Assembly (NCBI RefSeq): GCF_001698815.1
Contig: NZ_LGSI01000032.1
Span: 77,515 to 141,514, forward strand
Direction: 5' to 3'
DNA length: 64,000 bases
From: Pseudomonas syringae
GTDB taxonomy: Bacteria > Pseudomonadota > Gammaproteobacteria > Pseudomonadales > Pseudomonadaceae
Shown here: piece by piece, positions 24,309-34,230 of the stretch
Layout of the letters: each line of letters begins with the position of its first letter
How positions within the stretch are numbered: the stretch's first letter is position 1
Program-made: the position numbers and the translations under genes
The notes under the pieces: model-generated
The model's database searches: none
Seen by the model: only the letters and a program-made list of their open reading frames with translations
What the model was told of the DNA's origin: nothing

Positions 24309-26903
24309 GTGGAGAGAGGTCAGGTGACAGCCACCCAGCGTTCCGAAAATAAAGGCACCCAGCTTCTGGCTGCGCGCCTGCGCGCCCTCTCCCCCGGTTT
24401 GTGGCCCGCCGTTATCGGGCTGGGCGCTGCGAGCGTGCTGGTGTGCATGGCGCTCATCAACAAGCCGCAACAGCAAGTTCAGGCCGAGCAAGTCTGGGGT
24501 AACGCGCAGGCGGCATCGGTCGGCGTGGCGCTCAAGCAGATGAATGCCGACACCCAGGCCGCAGCGTTGAACGCCGGTCTGGTCGTGGCGCTGCAAGCCA
24601 ACAATCCTGCGGTGCTTGAGGCCACGGTCAGTCCGCTGCGCTTCTGGGACGGGGTGCTGGGTGCGCGAGTCAATCCGCTGGGTATGACTGACGTTGATGC
24701 CCAAGGCGCGATGCCGATCAGCTTTTCGACGCTGGACATGCTCAGTCAGGCCGCGCGCGGTCAGCAGGCGGCTCCCGAGGCGCGCAAAGTCGGTGAGCGC
24801 TGGATGATCTACAGCGCGGCGCCGCTGCGTGCCGGTCCGACGGCGCCGGTCAGTGGGACCTTGCTGCTGGCCTACGATCCGCAACGTCTGCTCAATGCGC
24901 TGCCGGTCATCCCCGAGTCGGTGGGCCAGGTTCGCTTGATCCAGCAGTTCGGCAATGGCCCCGAGCAGGTGTTTCTGCAGCGCGGGCAGTCCGATGGCGG
25001 CAAACCCGAACGCATCGATACCGGCTTTGCCAACTGGAAACTGGAATTTACCCCCGGGCCGGCGTTGAAATCTTCGCCGCCCTTTCTGCTGCTGGCGCTG
25101 GCGGCGTTGATCGCTCTGGCAGGCGTTGTGCTGGGCTTGTACCTCAATGAGCGAGCCTTGCAGCGGCGGATCCAGGCTGACGCCCGTCAGCTCAATCAGC
25201 TGCTTGAAGAACTCTCCAGCGGAAAAGCCGTCAAACCTTTCGGTTTGGACCTGCCCGCGCTTCACAGCCTGGCCCAGAGCCTCGCCCGCTTTTCACCGCG
25301 CAACCAGTCCTCGGCCCCGGCCGTCGATGTGGCCGGTGGGCAATCAGGCGCAATACCGGACATTGAACAAAGCAGTGCTTCAGCGTCGGCTTCCTCCGCA
25401 GCACTAAGCGATTGGACCGATCCGCTGTTTCAAGATACCGACATTCTCGATATCGACATCCTCGACGAAAACCAGGACTTCCTGAGATCGGAGCACCCCC
25501 CAGTTATGAACACCCCAGCATCCGTGGCACCAAAATTCCCTGACGACATTTTTCGCGCATACGACATTCGTGGCGTGGTCGGGGACACACTCAGCGCTGA
25601 AACAGCGTACTGGATCGGTCGCGCGATCGGCTCCGAGAGCCTGGCGCAGAACGAGCCGAACGTCAGCGTTGGCCGCGATGGCCGTCTTTCCGGCCCCGAG
25701 CTGGTACAGCAACTGATTCAAGGCTTGCACGACAGCGGCTGCCACGTCAGCGATGTCGGCCTGGTACCGACCCCGGCGTTGTACTACGCCGCCAACGTGT
25801 TGGCGGGCAAGACCGGCGTGATGCTCACCGGCAGTCACAACCCGAAGGATTACAACGGCTTCAAAATCGTCATCGCCGGCGACACCCTCGCCAACGAGCA
25901 GATCCAGGCGCTGCACGAGCGCATCAAGACCGGCAACCTGACCTCGCAAAAAGGCAGCGTGACCAAAGTCGACATCCTTGATCGCTACTACAAGCAGATC
26001 AAGGACGACATCGTCATGGCGCGCAAAATGAAGGTTGTCGTGGACTGCGGCAACGGTGCTGCTGGCGTCATTGCCCCACAACTGATCGAAGCGCTGGGCT
26101 GTGAAGTGATTTCGTTGTTCGCCGAAGTCGATGGCAATTTCCCGAACCACCACCCGGATCCGGGCAAGCTGGAAAACCTGCAAGACCTGATTGCCAAGGT
26201 TAAAGAAACCGGCGCTGATCTGGGCCTGGCGTTCGACGGCGACGGCGACCGCGTTGGTGTTGTGACCAACAAGGGCAACGTGGTCTATCCAGACCGCCTG
26301 CTGATGTTGTTCGCGCTGGACGTGTTGAAGCGCAACCCCGGCGCCGACATCATTTTCGACGTGAAATGCACGCGCCGCCTGACCCCGCTGATCAGCAAGC
26401 ATGGCGGTCGTCCGGTGATGTGGAAAACCGGTCACTCGTTGATCAAGAAAGAAATGCGCAGAAGCGGCGCATTGCTGGCCGGCGAAATGAGCGGCCACAT
26501 CTTCTTCAAGGAACGCTGGTTCGGTTTCGACGACGGCATCTACAGCGCTGCACGCCTGCTGGAAATCCTCAGCCAGGAATCGCAGACCGCCGAAGAGCTG
26601 TTCGAAACCTTTCCGAATGACATCTCGACCCCTGAAATCAATATCAAGGTCACCGACGTCACCAAGTTCACCATCATTGAAGCGCTGGAAAAAGACGCTC
26701 AATGGGGCGACGCCAAACTGACCAGCATCGACGGCGTTCGCGTGGATTACCCGCAAGGCTGGGGTCTGGTTCGCGCCTCCAATACCACGCCGGTACTGGT
26801 GCTGCGTTTCGAAGCTGAAACCGAGGCCGAGTTGCAGCGCATCAAGGACGTGTTCCACGCCGAACTGAAAAAAGTCGCGCCGGACCTCGAACTGCCTTTC
26901 TGA
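24309..26903 (+). CDS. algC: Phosphomannomutase/phosphoglucomutase AlgC, long membrane-anchored form
   Basis: An 864-residue open frame. Residues 31-50 and about 257-279 form two transmembrane helices enclosing an extracytoplasmic segment of about 200 residues resembling a sensor domain. The mutase follows from about residue 400 (internal Met at 25506, MNTPASVAPKFPDDIFRAYD): catalytic Ser509 in LTGSHNPKDYNG, metal loop DGDGDR at 643-648, and GEMSGHIFF. The mutase makes mannose-1-P and glucose-1-P for alginate, LPS and rhamnolipids. GTG 24309 has CAGGA seven bases upstream; GTG 24324 is an alternative. The short form (about 465 aa) could be made from 25506, but its ribosome-binding site is poor. 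Followed by argB. Confidence 0.88.
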   Translation: MERGQVTATQRSENKGTQLLAARLRALSPGLWPAVIGLGAASVLVCMALINKPQQQVQAEQVWGNAQAASVGVALKQMNADTQAAALNAGLVVALQANNPAVLEATVSPLRFWDGVLGARVNPLGMTDVDAQGAMPISFSTLDMLSQAARGQQAAPEARKVGERWMIYSAAPLRAGPTAPVSGTLLLAYDPQRLLNALPVIPESVGQVRLIQQFGNGPEQVFLQRGQSDGGKPERIDTGFANWKLEFTPGPALKSSPPFLLLALAALIALAGVVLGLYLNERALQRRIQADARQLNQLLEELSSGKAVKPFGLDLPALHSLAQSLARFSPRNQSSAPAVDVAGGQSGAIPDIEQSSASASASSAALSDWTDPLFQDTDILDIDILDENQDFLRSEHPPVMNTPASVAPKFPDDIFRAYDIRGVVGDTLSAETAYWIGRAIGSESLAQNEPNVSVGRDGRLSGPELVQQLIQGLHDSGCHVSDVGLVPTPALYYAANVLAGKTGVMLTGSHNPKDYNGFKIVIAGDTLANEQIQALHERIKTGNLTSQKGSVTKVDILDRYYKQIKDDIVMARKMKVVVDCGNGAAGVIAPQLIEALGCEVISLFAEVDGNFPNHHPDPGKLENLQDLIAKVKETGADLGLAFDGDGDRVGVVTNKGNVVYPDRLLMLFALDVLKRNPGADIIFDVKCTRRLTPLISKHGGRPVMWKTGHSLIKKEMRRSGALLAGEMSGHIFFKERWFGFDDGIYSAARLLEILSQESQTAEELFETFPNDISTPEINIKVTDVTKFTIIEALEKDAQWGDAKLTSIDGVRVDYPQGWGLVRASNTTPVLVLRFEAETEAELQRIKDVFHAELKKVAPDLELPF

Positions 26904-26931
26904 TTGTTTTTTCCTTTGACTGGAGCCCTGA

Positions 26932-27837
<906 letters not shown>

Positions 27838-27838
27838 T

Positions 27839-27906
27839 GGGTTGAGCGTCTGACGCTCAACCCTTGATCAAAAACCCTGCCGGGAAATCCGGCGGGGTTT
27901 TTTTTG
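27839..27906 (+). terminator. Tandem hairpin terminator after argB
   Basis: The first hairpin GGGTTGAGCGTC...GACGCTCAACCC spans 27839-27863. The second is CCCTGCCGG-GAAAT-CCGGCGGGG followed by a T run to 27906 (27875-27906). The second has the shape of an intrinsic terminator. Confidence 0.88.
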
Positions 27907-28011
27907 CGTGTCAGAAGGGGATGACCGCTCAGGAAGAAGTACCTGTCTGGGTGCTGTGAAGTGTCGTGCGGCGATCACAGGCACTGCCTGCATTTCTTTT
28001 TTTTCCGATCG

Positions 28012-28033
28012 GGGAACGTCTAGGGATGTTCCC
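28012..28033. promoter_or_regulatory. Palindrome upstream of the 851-aa unknown gene
   Basis: GGGAAC (28012-28017), ten bases, GTTCCC (28028-28033), 18 bases before the ATG at 28051. It may be an operator or a leader hairpin that overlaps the ribosome-binding region. Confidence 0.4.
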
Positions 28034-28050
28034 TCTATCGAGAAAATGCC

Positions 28051-30606
28051 ATGTCTATCGACATACTCCCCGCGTCTGTTCATGTACCGGAGGAAGGGCC
28101 TGTCAGTCCGGGTTTCGGAATCGGTGCGTTGGCGCCGTTGTTGAAACCACCGCAAATCGAGCTGATCCAAAAAACTGTCCGCGATTATGTGCAGGAGCAG
28201 AGCGCTGGTGTACGTGCGCAAGCGTTGCCCATTCTTGAGGCGCAAAGCAGCGGCGTGGCTGCGATCCCCTTCGAGCTGGCGACGCTGCTGCAGCTATTGT
28301 CCTGGGAGCGTCTGGCTGCCGCTGGCGACGCATTGCTGTCGGATGAACAGCTCGACCTGCTGTTCGAAAGCATGTTGAGCAGCGAGACAGCCAGCGAAAT
28401 TGGCCGGCGTCTGACTGTGGCGCTGGGCTGGTACGGCGCTGCGGAAAACGAACGGGCTGATCCCATGATCGTCCGGCAACTGGTATGGAAGGCTTTGATT
28501 CTGGAGCTCGATCCGACCGATCACGCCAAGCCCTGGAGTATTGGCGGGTATGAACTCGCAAAACCGGAGAATTGGGGCAAACGCCTGTCTGCTATTCAAG
28601 AGGAGTTCGCAAGCATCCTTGAGTGGAAGACGCGTGACCTTCAGGGCGGGCGCTCCAGGAATTCAGCCCGGATCGCCACGCGTATACTGGCGCCTTTGCA
28701 ACCGGAGCTGGCCTTTCGCAAACCAGCTGAGGAGCTTCGCTATGGCACTGGGTTATGGGTGAACTTTGCCCATGGCGTAGCGATGGCGGAAAGGCTGTTT
28801 CCGGGTTCGTCGCAGCGGCTCGACTACCGACAGCTGGTTGAAATCCCGCTCAACCTGATTCACATGGCAACGGATAGCGAAAGACAGCTCATCATCGAAA
28901 TGCGCCTGGCTCCGACAATTCAATGGGCGATTGCCAACAATATTTTGCCAATGAAGGCGCTGGCTGATTATTCCGTCACTGAGATCGAGACAGCCTCCAA
29001 AGCACTGGACGAGCACCAGTTCAAACTAGCCGCTGCGATTGAAGTCCTGTTACGCAAAGCGCCTGACCGCTTGGAGATTGGCCTGGCAAAATTCAATGAG
29101 GTGCTGGGTTATAACGCCAGAGTATTGGAGCAGCTGATCATGCGGCCCACTACCCTGGGCAAGGAACTGGAGTACTCACTCAGGAACCCGGATCCCTCCG
29201 CTCGTGCAGGCAGGTTTTATTTATTGGATCTATTCGTAGCCGGGCCTATGAAAGAGGGCGTGGATAAGTTCGAGCCCCATCTTAAATATGATGAGGATTT
29301 CTGGGCCGATACCTATGCCTCCGATATTGAGCAGCTGAAGGACATCGATATTAACGAGATGTACCGCAAGGCGTTCGCCGACTACAGGCGTGATGTTGAA
29401 ACTGCCTATGCTTTTATCATTGAAATGCTCTTGTCTGGACTTCCCTTCCAGGACCGATTGGCTGTTGAATTTGGCCGGCTGGATTTTTACCTGCTGCGGC
29501 GTGAGACCGGTATACCCATGGAATTGGAAACCGAGAGACAGCGGGCGTTATGTCAGGGCAGGCAAGGCTTCATCCTTGTCTGTCGTTATAACGGCAACAC
29601 ATTTGCGTATGAAGTTTTCCCCCTGTCCGGCATCGTGCAGCGGCGTACAGACCTGCATCCATTGCCGCCTGACGGTATGCCGAAGCTAGTTTCCAATCAG
29701 ATGCACCGAGGCGGTATTGATCTGGCGGTGGACTGGACCGCTTATGAAACCCTTGCGCAGCCCAGGCTGAATATCACCAGCCGTGTCGTTACCGTTCATA
29801 TTGGTCATGCTCTACCGACAGTGGTGCATCCCGCGCCTTCTGTCAGCCCCTTGTCATCTACCCGGTTGAGCCGCATTGGTGTTCTTATTGCCAGACGAAA
29901 CCTGTTTTTCAATGAGCGCGCTCTATTCGATCAAAACAAACATCAAACCGGTTCAGAGTTTGTTAGCAATACCTACCCGCCGATATTGCGTTTACTGGAG
30001 GTGATTGTTCCTGGGCTCGGCTGTTTCAATGCGCTCCAGACGGACGAGCGCCCCGTGCTTGCCTGCACAATAGACATCGGGCTTGTGCTGGCGAAGCCTG
30101 TATTCAGCTTCTTCCGGGGTTTCGTAAAGTTGATCCTGAAAGCCAGCGTACCCTCTGTAACTCGGAGCCTTCCGGCGCTGGGCACGCTAACCAAAAAACT
30201 CCTGGTCTCTTCAGCAAACTCTTACCGCAGTGGCTTAAACCCCTTCGAAGGACTTTTGTTCCGGGCTGGGCCAGTCGTTGGAGGTGTGGGCTTTATGATC
30301 AAGCTGGCCTACAAACTCAACGAGTCAGTCGGAAATACCTTGGGTAAGCCGGGAGAGTTTGCGTACATCAACGGCCTGGAGTCTGCCGCCAACCCTCATA
30401 AATGGCGGCCCATTGCCTTGGGCGACAGGCTCGCGATGATCCACGACGTGCATTGCGTTGCTGTGCGTGATATTCCTGGCGCTAACAATCGCGTCAGAAG
30501 CTATCTCATCAATACGGCGTCCGGCAATCCGTACGGCCCGGCGCTGGAGGAGTTGCCGAGCGACAAAGCCCGTCAAAATCGTAAAAAAACGGAATCAGTG
30601 GCTTAA
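28051..30606 (+). CDS. Large protein of unknown function, 851 aa
   Basis: No family recognised with confidence. N-terminus MSIDILPASVHVPEEGPVSP, no signal peptide. Residues 1-400 look mostly helical (repeated LL/ALxxL patterns). Residues 485-560 hold FYLLRRETGIPMELETERQR and GRQGFILVCRYNGNTFAYEVF, a beta-strand pattern seen in large pseudomonad toxin-like proteins. Hydrophobic stretches lie at about 668-700 (GLVLAKPVFSFFRGFVKLIL) and 737-756 (VVGGVGFMIKLAYKL). The C-terminal WRPIALGDRLAMIHDVHCVA domain ends in a basic tail. The ATG has only a weak GAGA upstream. Base composition is more AT-rich than its neighbours, especially the 3' half. It separates argB from the DUF4124/pyrE/crc genes and overlaps the convergent DUF4124 gene by 12 bp. 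Confidence 0.8.
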   Translation: MSIDILPASVHVPEEGPVSPGFGIGALAPLLKPPQIELIQKTVRDYVQEQSAGVRAQALPILEAQSSGVAAIPFELATLLQLLSWERLAAAGDALLSDEQLDLLFESMLSSETASEIGRRLTVALGWYGAAENERADPMIVRQLVWKALILELDPTDHAKPWSIGGYELAKPENWGKRLSAIQEEFASILEWKTRDLQGGRSRNSARIATRILAPLQPELAFRKPAEELRYGTGLWVNFAHGVAMAERLFPGSSQRLDYRQLVEIPLNLIHMATDSERQLIIEMRLAPTIQWAIANNILPMKALADYSVTEIETASKALDEHQFKLAAAIEVLLRKAPDRLEIGLAKFNEVLGYNARVLEQLIMRPTTLGKELEYSLRNPDPSARAGRFYLLDLFVAGPMKEGVDKFEPHLKYDEDFWADTYASDIEQLKDIDINEMYRKAFADYRRDVETAYAFIIEMLLSGLPFQDRLAVEFGRLDFYLLRRETGIPMELETERQRALCQGRQGFILVCRYNGNTFAYEVFPLSGIVQRRTDLHPLPPDGMPKLVSNQMHRGGIDLAVDWTAYETLAQPRLNITSRVVTVHIGHALPTVVHPAPSVSPLSSTRLSRIGVLIARRNLFFNERALFDQNKHQTGSEFVSNTYPPILRLLEVIVPGLGCFNALQTDERPVLACTIDIGLVLAKPVFSFFRGFVKLILKASVPSVTRSLPALGTLTKKLLVSSANSYRSGLNPFEGLLFRAGPVVGGVGFMIKLAYKLNESVGNTLGKPGEFAYINGLESAANPHKWRPIALGDRLAMIHDVHCVAVRDIPGANNRVRSYLINTASGNPYGPALEELPSDKARQNRKKTESVA

Positions 30607-31200
30607 CAGTTTAGTGATCCGTGCCCGCTCCACGGCAAACTGCACCTCGGCCAGAGCGCGTGCGGCCTGGTTGCGCTGGATGTCCGTGCGCAGACTCTGC
30701 TGCTGAGTGCGCAGATCGGCAAGCTGGTCGATCAAGGTCTGCGGTACGGCGCGCCCTGCCCGCTCCTGATCGGCGGCCTGCTTTTGCAGGCTGCTCTGCT
30801 GCGCATTGAGATTGAGGATATTGCCCTTGGCCACATCCACCAGGGCATCCAGCTCGGCGAGCTTGCGTGCTTTGGCTCGGTCCACGTCGTCGACGCTGCT
30901 GTACTGGCGCAACAGTTGCTCATCGGCGGTCGCCTTGGCTTTGGCGACTTGCGCCTGCTCCAGCTCTTCGGCAGTCGGCGGCGGCGGCACAACCTGCACC
31001 ACCCGCCCGCGCGAATTGAGCACTTCATAACCCTTTGCGGCATATTCCGGCGGTACGCCCTGACGATCCAGGACGGTCACGCCGCGGCTATCCACATAGC
31101 GATAGAGCAGAGTTTCAGGTGCCTCTGCCGCCTGGATCGCAAACGGCGAAAGCAATGGGCCCAGCGATAAACAGAAGCAAATGACGCTCAATCTACGCAT
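30595..31200 (-). CDS. DUF4124 domain protein with coiled-coil C-terminus
   Basis: 201 residues: signal peptide (MRRLSVICFCLSLGPLLSPFAIQA, about 24 residues), a DUF4124 domain (LLYRYVDSRGVTVLDRQGVP, about 30-50) and a long charged coiled-coil region (about 75-195). DUF4124 modules occur in small secreted proteins of unknown function. It is probably periplasmic. It lies downstream of pyrE on the same strand with a 55-bp gap, and its end overlaps the 851-aa gene by 12 bp. Confidence 0.8.
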   Translation of the reverse strand: MRRLSVICFCLSLGPLLSPFAIQAAEAPETLLYRYVDSRGVTVLDRQGVPPEYAAKGYEVLNSRGRVVQVVPPPPTAEELEQAQVAKAKATADEQLLRQYSSVDDVDRAKARKLAELDALVDVAKGNILNLNAQQSSLQKQAADQERAGRAVPQTLIDQLADLRTQQQSLRTDIQRNQAARALAEVQFAVERARITKLLSH

Positions 31201-31255
31201 GGCGCTCCTTCGACGTCGCGATCACAAGCTCAAAGCCAGCTGGCATAAGCGTCCT

Positions 31256-31897
31256 TTAGATCCCGTATTGAGCCCGATAGGCCTCGACCGCAGGCAAATG
31301 TTGCTTGAGTTGCGGATCATCTGCCAAAAATTGCAGCACCTGGTTCAGCGACACAATGCTCACCACCGGGATGCCGAAATCGCGCTCGACCTCTTGAATC
31401 GCGGAAAGCTCGCCATTGCCGCGCTCTTGTCGATTGAGTGCGATCAAGACTCCGGCCGCTGTCGCGTCCTGGCCCTTGATGATCTGCATGACCTCGCGAA
31501 TCGCCGTGCCAGCGGTGATGACGTCATCGATGATCAGCACATTGCCGGTCAACGGTGCGCCCACCAGACTGCCGCCTTCGCCATGGGCCTTGGCTTCTTT
31601 ACGGTTGAAACACCACGGCAAATCCATCCCGTGATGTTCAGCCAAAGCCACGGCCGTAGCGGCCGCCAGGGGAATGCCCTTATAAGCCGGCCCAAACAGC
31701 ACGTCGAAGGAAATACCGCTTTCGACCACTGCCGCCGCATAGAAACGACCGAGCTGCGCCAGGGCTGAACCGCTGTTGAACAGGCCGGCATTGAAGAAGT
31801 ACGGACTGGTGCGTCCGGACTTGAGAGTGAACTCACCGAAGCGCAAAACCCCGCGATCGATGGCAAAACGAATGAAATCGCGCTGATACGCTTGCAT
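31256..31897 (-). CDS. pyrE: Orotate phosphoribosyltransferase
   Basis: 213 residues; converts orotate and PRPP to OMP in pyrimidine synthesis. Motifs: [16 protein letters not shown] near the N-terminus, [17 protein letters not shown], and the PRPP loop [21 protein letters not shown] 31897 was chosen as the family start ([20 protein letters not shown]) with GGGG upstream. Divergent from crc across 82 bp, as in PA5331-PA5332. Confidence 0.96.
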   Translation of the reverse strand: MQAYQRDFIRFAIDRGVLRFGEFTLKSGRTSPYFFNAGLFNSGSALAQLGRFYAAAVVESGISFDVLFGPAYKGIPLAAATAVALAEHHGMDLPWCFNRKEAKAHGEGGSLVGAPLTGNVLIIDDVITAGTAIREVMQIIKGQDATAAGVLIALNRQERGNGELSAIQEVERDFGIPVVSIVSLNQVLQFLADDPQLKQHLPAVEAYRAQYGI

Positions 31898-31979
31898 GAA
31901 AAAAGCCCCGAATACCACGGATTTAGCTAATTAGGTAGAGCTCGGGTATCATACACGCACGTGATTTTTGGGGCCATTT

Positions 31980-32759
31980 ATGCGGATCATCAGTGTGAAC
32001 GTAAATGGCATTCAGGCCGCAGTCGAGCGTGGTTTGCTCAGTTGGCTGCAGGCTCAGAATGCCGACGTCATCTGCCTTCAGGATACCCGCGCCTCCGCCT
32101 TCGAACTGGACGACCCAGCCTACCAACTGGATGGCTATTTCCTATATGCCTGCGAAGCAGAAGTGCCGGCCCAGGGTGGTGTGGCGCTGTATTCGCGGTT
32201 GCAACCGAAAGCGGTAATCAGCGGTCTGGGCTTCGAAACAGCCGATCGTTACGGGCGCTACCTGCAAGCAGATTTCGACAAAGTCAGTATTGCTACCTTG
32301 CTGCTTCCTTCGGGAATGAACGGCGACGAAGACTTGAATCAGAAATTCAAGCTTATGGACGATTTCGGCAAGTATCTGGACAAGCAGCGCCGCAAGCGTC
32401 GCGAGTACATTTATTGCGGCTCGCTGTACGTGGCGCAACAGAAGCTGGACATCAAAAACTGGCGTGACAGCCAGCAATCACCGGGCTTCCTGGCGCCAGA
32501 GCGCGCCTGGATGGACGAGATTGTCGGCACCATGGGTTATGTCGATGCCTTGCGCGAAGTCAGTCGCGAAGGTGATCAATACAGCTGGTGGCCGGATAAC
32601 GAACAGGCCGAAATGCTCAACCTTGGCTGGCGTTTCGACTATCAACTGTTGACTCCAGGCCTGCGCCGTTTCGTACGCAGCGCCCGCTTGCCACGCCAGC
32701 CGCGCTTCTCGCAACACGCGCCGCTGATCGTGGACTACGACTGGACGCTGACCATCTAG
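31980..32759 (+). CDS. crc: Catabolite repression control protein Crc
   Basis: 259 residues of the exonuclease/endonuclease/phosphatase fold, beginning MRIISVNVNGIQAAVERGLL. In pseudomonads Crc has no nuclease or direct RNA-binding activity but acts with Hfq on A-rich sites of target mRNAs to repress secondary carbon source use. ATG 31980 gives the 259-residue length of P. aeruginosa Crc; a Met four codons upstream is unlikely. A TATCAT -10-like element lies at about 31948. A terminator follows. Confidence 0.96.
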   Translation: MRIISVNVNGIQAAVERGLLSWLQAQNADVICLQDTRASAFELDDPAYQLDGYFLYACEAEVPAQGGVALYSRLQPKAVISGLGFETADRYGRYLQADFDKVSIATLLLPSGMNGDEDLNQKFKLMDDFGKYLDKQRRKRREYIYCGSLYVAQQKLDIKNWRDSQQSPGFLAPERAWMDEIVGTMGYVDALREVSREGDQYSWWPDNEQAEMLNLGWRFDYQLLTPGLRRFVRSARLPRQPRFSQHAPLIVDYDWTLTI

Positions 32760-32774
32760 CGTTCAATCGCCCAC

Positions 32775-32803
32775 AAAAAAGCCGACTTCGTGTCGGCTTT
32801 TTT
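32775..32803 (+). terminator. Terminator after crc
   Basis: AAAAAAGCCGAC-TTCGT-GTCGGCTTTTTT: a strong stem with a 5-base loop and a T run, 15 bp after the crc stop. Confidence 0.9.
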
Positions 32804-32817
32804 ACGAAAATTGTCCC

Positions 32818-32869
32818 GTAGGACCGGCTTTAGCCGGGAGAGCGGTCTCGCGGCTAAAGCCGCTCCTAC
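32818..32869. repeat. REP palindrome (class A with divergent right arm)
   Basis: The left arm is GTAGGACCGGCTTTAGCCGG. The right arm is the complement of GTAGGAGCGGCTTTAGCCGC, so the two halves come from different subtypes. It lies between the crc terminator and the convergent LysE gene. Confidence 0.87.
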
Positions 32870-32901
32870 AGCAATCGCGGGTTTACGGCGCGCCAGCAAC
32901 C

Positions 32902-33528
32902 TCAAGCCCGATGCAACGTCGCCAGAAAACCCGCCGCGCCCACGAACAAACCGGCGAATGTGCGATTCATCCGGCGTTGCTGTTTCGGAGTTTTCAGCAG
33001 GCGCAGCACCCGCGAGGCGAGCCCGGTATAACCGGCCATGACGATCATGTCGACGCAGACCATGGTCGCACCAATGGTCAGGTATTGAGCGAGCAGCGGT
33101 GCGGTCGGATCGATGAACTGCGGCAGGATCGCCAGCATGAACACCAGCGCTTTCGGGTTGCTGATGTTGACCAGGAAGCCGCGCAATACCAGGCTCAGCG
33201 GTTTGCCGATGGGGCGAATGGCCGGATTGTCGGACATGTCGGCAGGCAGCGCTCGCCATTGCTTAACGCCCAGATAAATCAGGTACGCGACGCCAAACCA
33301 TTTGATCAGGGTAAAGGCCAATGCTGAGGTTGCCAGCACCGCGCCAACGCCCGCTGCGACAATCGCAATCTGTACCGCCAGCGCGATTTGCAGGCCTAGT
33401 GCGTTCCAGTAGCCGCGCCAGAAACCGTATTGCAGGCCGCAGGACATCGACGCAATCGCGCCCGCCCCCGGCGACAAACTGATTACCCAGCACGCGGCAA
33501 AAAAACCCAGCCATGTTTCCAACGCCAT
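32902..33528 (-). CDS. LysE/RhtB family amino acid exporter
   Basis: 208 residues with about six transmembrane helices, the family N-terminus TWLGFFAACWVISLSPGAGA (SPGP-like) and the FLVNISNPKALVFMLAILPQF motif. It likely exports an amino acid such as threonine, homoserine or lysine; specificity cannot be inferred. ATG 33528 has GAGG six bases upstream and is preferred over 33540. Confidence 0.88.
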   Translation of the reverse strand: MALETWLGFFAACWVISLSPGAGAIASMSCGLQYGFWRGYWNALGLQIALAVQIAIVAAGVGAVLATSALAFTLIKWFGVAYLIYLGVKQWRALPADMSDNPAIRPIGKPLSLVLRGFLVNISNPKALVFMLAILPQFIDPTAPLLAQYLTIGATMVCVDMIVMAGYTGLASRVLRLLKTPKQQRRMNRTFAGLFVGAAGFLATLHRA

Positions 33529-33623
33529 CACACACCTCAATCCTCCGGAAGTACCGGATAAGCTAGTGTTTGCGCGGGCATTTGACCATCGGTTTATTAC
33601 AATCGCGTGTAGTTTCAGGAAAA

Positions 33624-34214
33624 CTACTGATCGCCCAGATGCTTTTCGGCCGAGGCTATCGGCAGAACATCACTGCCACGCCAGCGTCGGACCGACTTCT
33701 GGAAAAACTGGCTGTTGGGCACCTGCACCAGTGCGCCGCCTGCTTCGGGCAGTTCGATCAGCGTCGTGAACATCAAATTGATGGCGGTGACGCGGCCTTT
33801 GACGCCGGGCTTGTCGAGGGTGTCGACCAGCTCAACCACATCGCCGATACGGAACGGCCCAATCGTATAGATCAGGATCGCGCACAGCAGGTTGGAGAGC
33901 ACGCTCCACATGGCGAAGAACGCTACGGCGGCCACGGCGACAAAGCCCGACAGCGCAGTCCACAGGACAGTGGCGGAAACACCCAGCCGACCGAGCACGA
34001 AGACGAACGCGCTGCCCATAATCAGCCAGCGCAAGCCGCCACGCAGCGGCATCAGCAGTTCCGGTGGTAGGGGATAGCGCTCGCCCAGGCGAGTCAGGAA
34101 GCGCCCCACCAGACGTTGCAGCAGATAGCCCGCCAGCAGAATCAGCAGAATCTGCACGCCCAGCCAGATTGGTTCGACCCAGTAAGGCGGCACCGGCAAG
34201 TTGAAACTGCCCAT
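33624..34214 (-). CDS. MscS family mechanosensitive ion channel (short form)
   Basis: A 196-residue, reduced MscS: helices at about 17-35 and 58-82, then the pore helix region VLWTALSGFVAVAAVAFFAM and the beta domain with FRIGDVVELVDTLDKPGVKGRV. The NLMFTTLIELPEAG strand and VQVPNSQFF match the MscS beta domain. It would open under membrane tension to release osmolytes; E. coli MscS is 286 residues. Starts 16 bp after the ABC-F gene on the same strand. Confidence 0.88.
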   Translation of the reverse strand: MGSFNLPVPPYWVEPIWLGVQILLILLAGYLLQRLVGRFLTRLGERYPLPPELLMPLRGGLRWLIMGSAFVFVLGRLGVSATVLWTALSGFVAVAAVAFFAMWSVLSNLLCAILIYTIGPFRIGDVVELVDTLDKPGVKGRVTAINLMFTTLIELPEAGGALVQVPNSQFFQKSVRRWRGSDVLPIASAEKHLGDQ

Positions 34215-34230
34215 CAGGCACGAACCCGCA

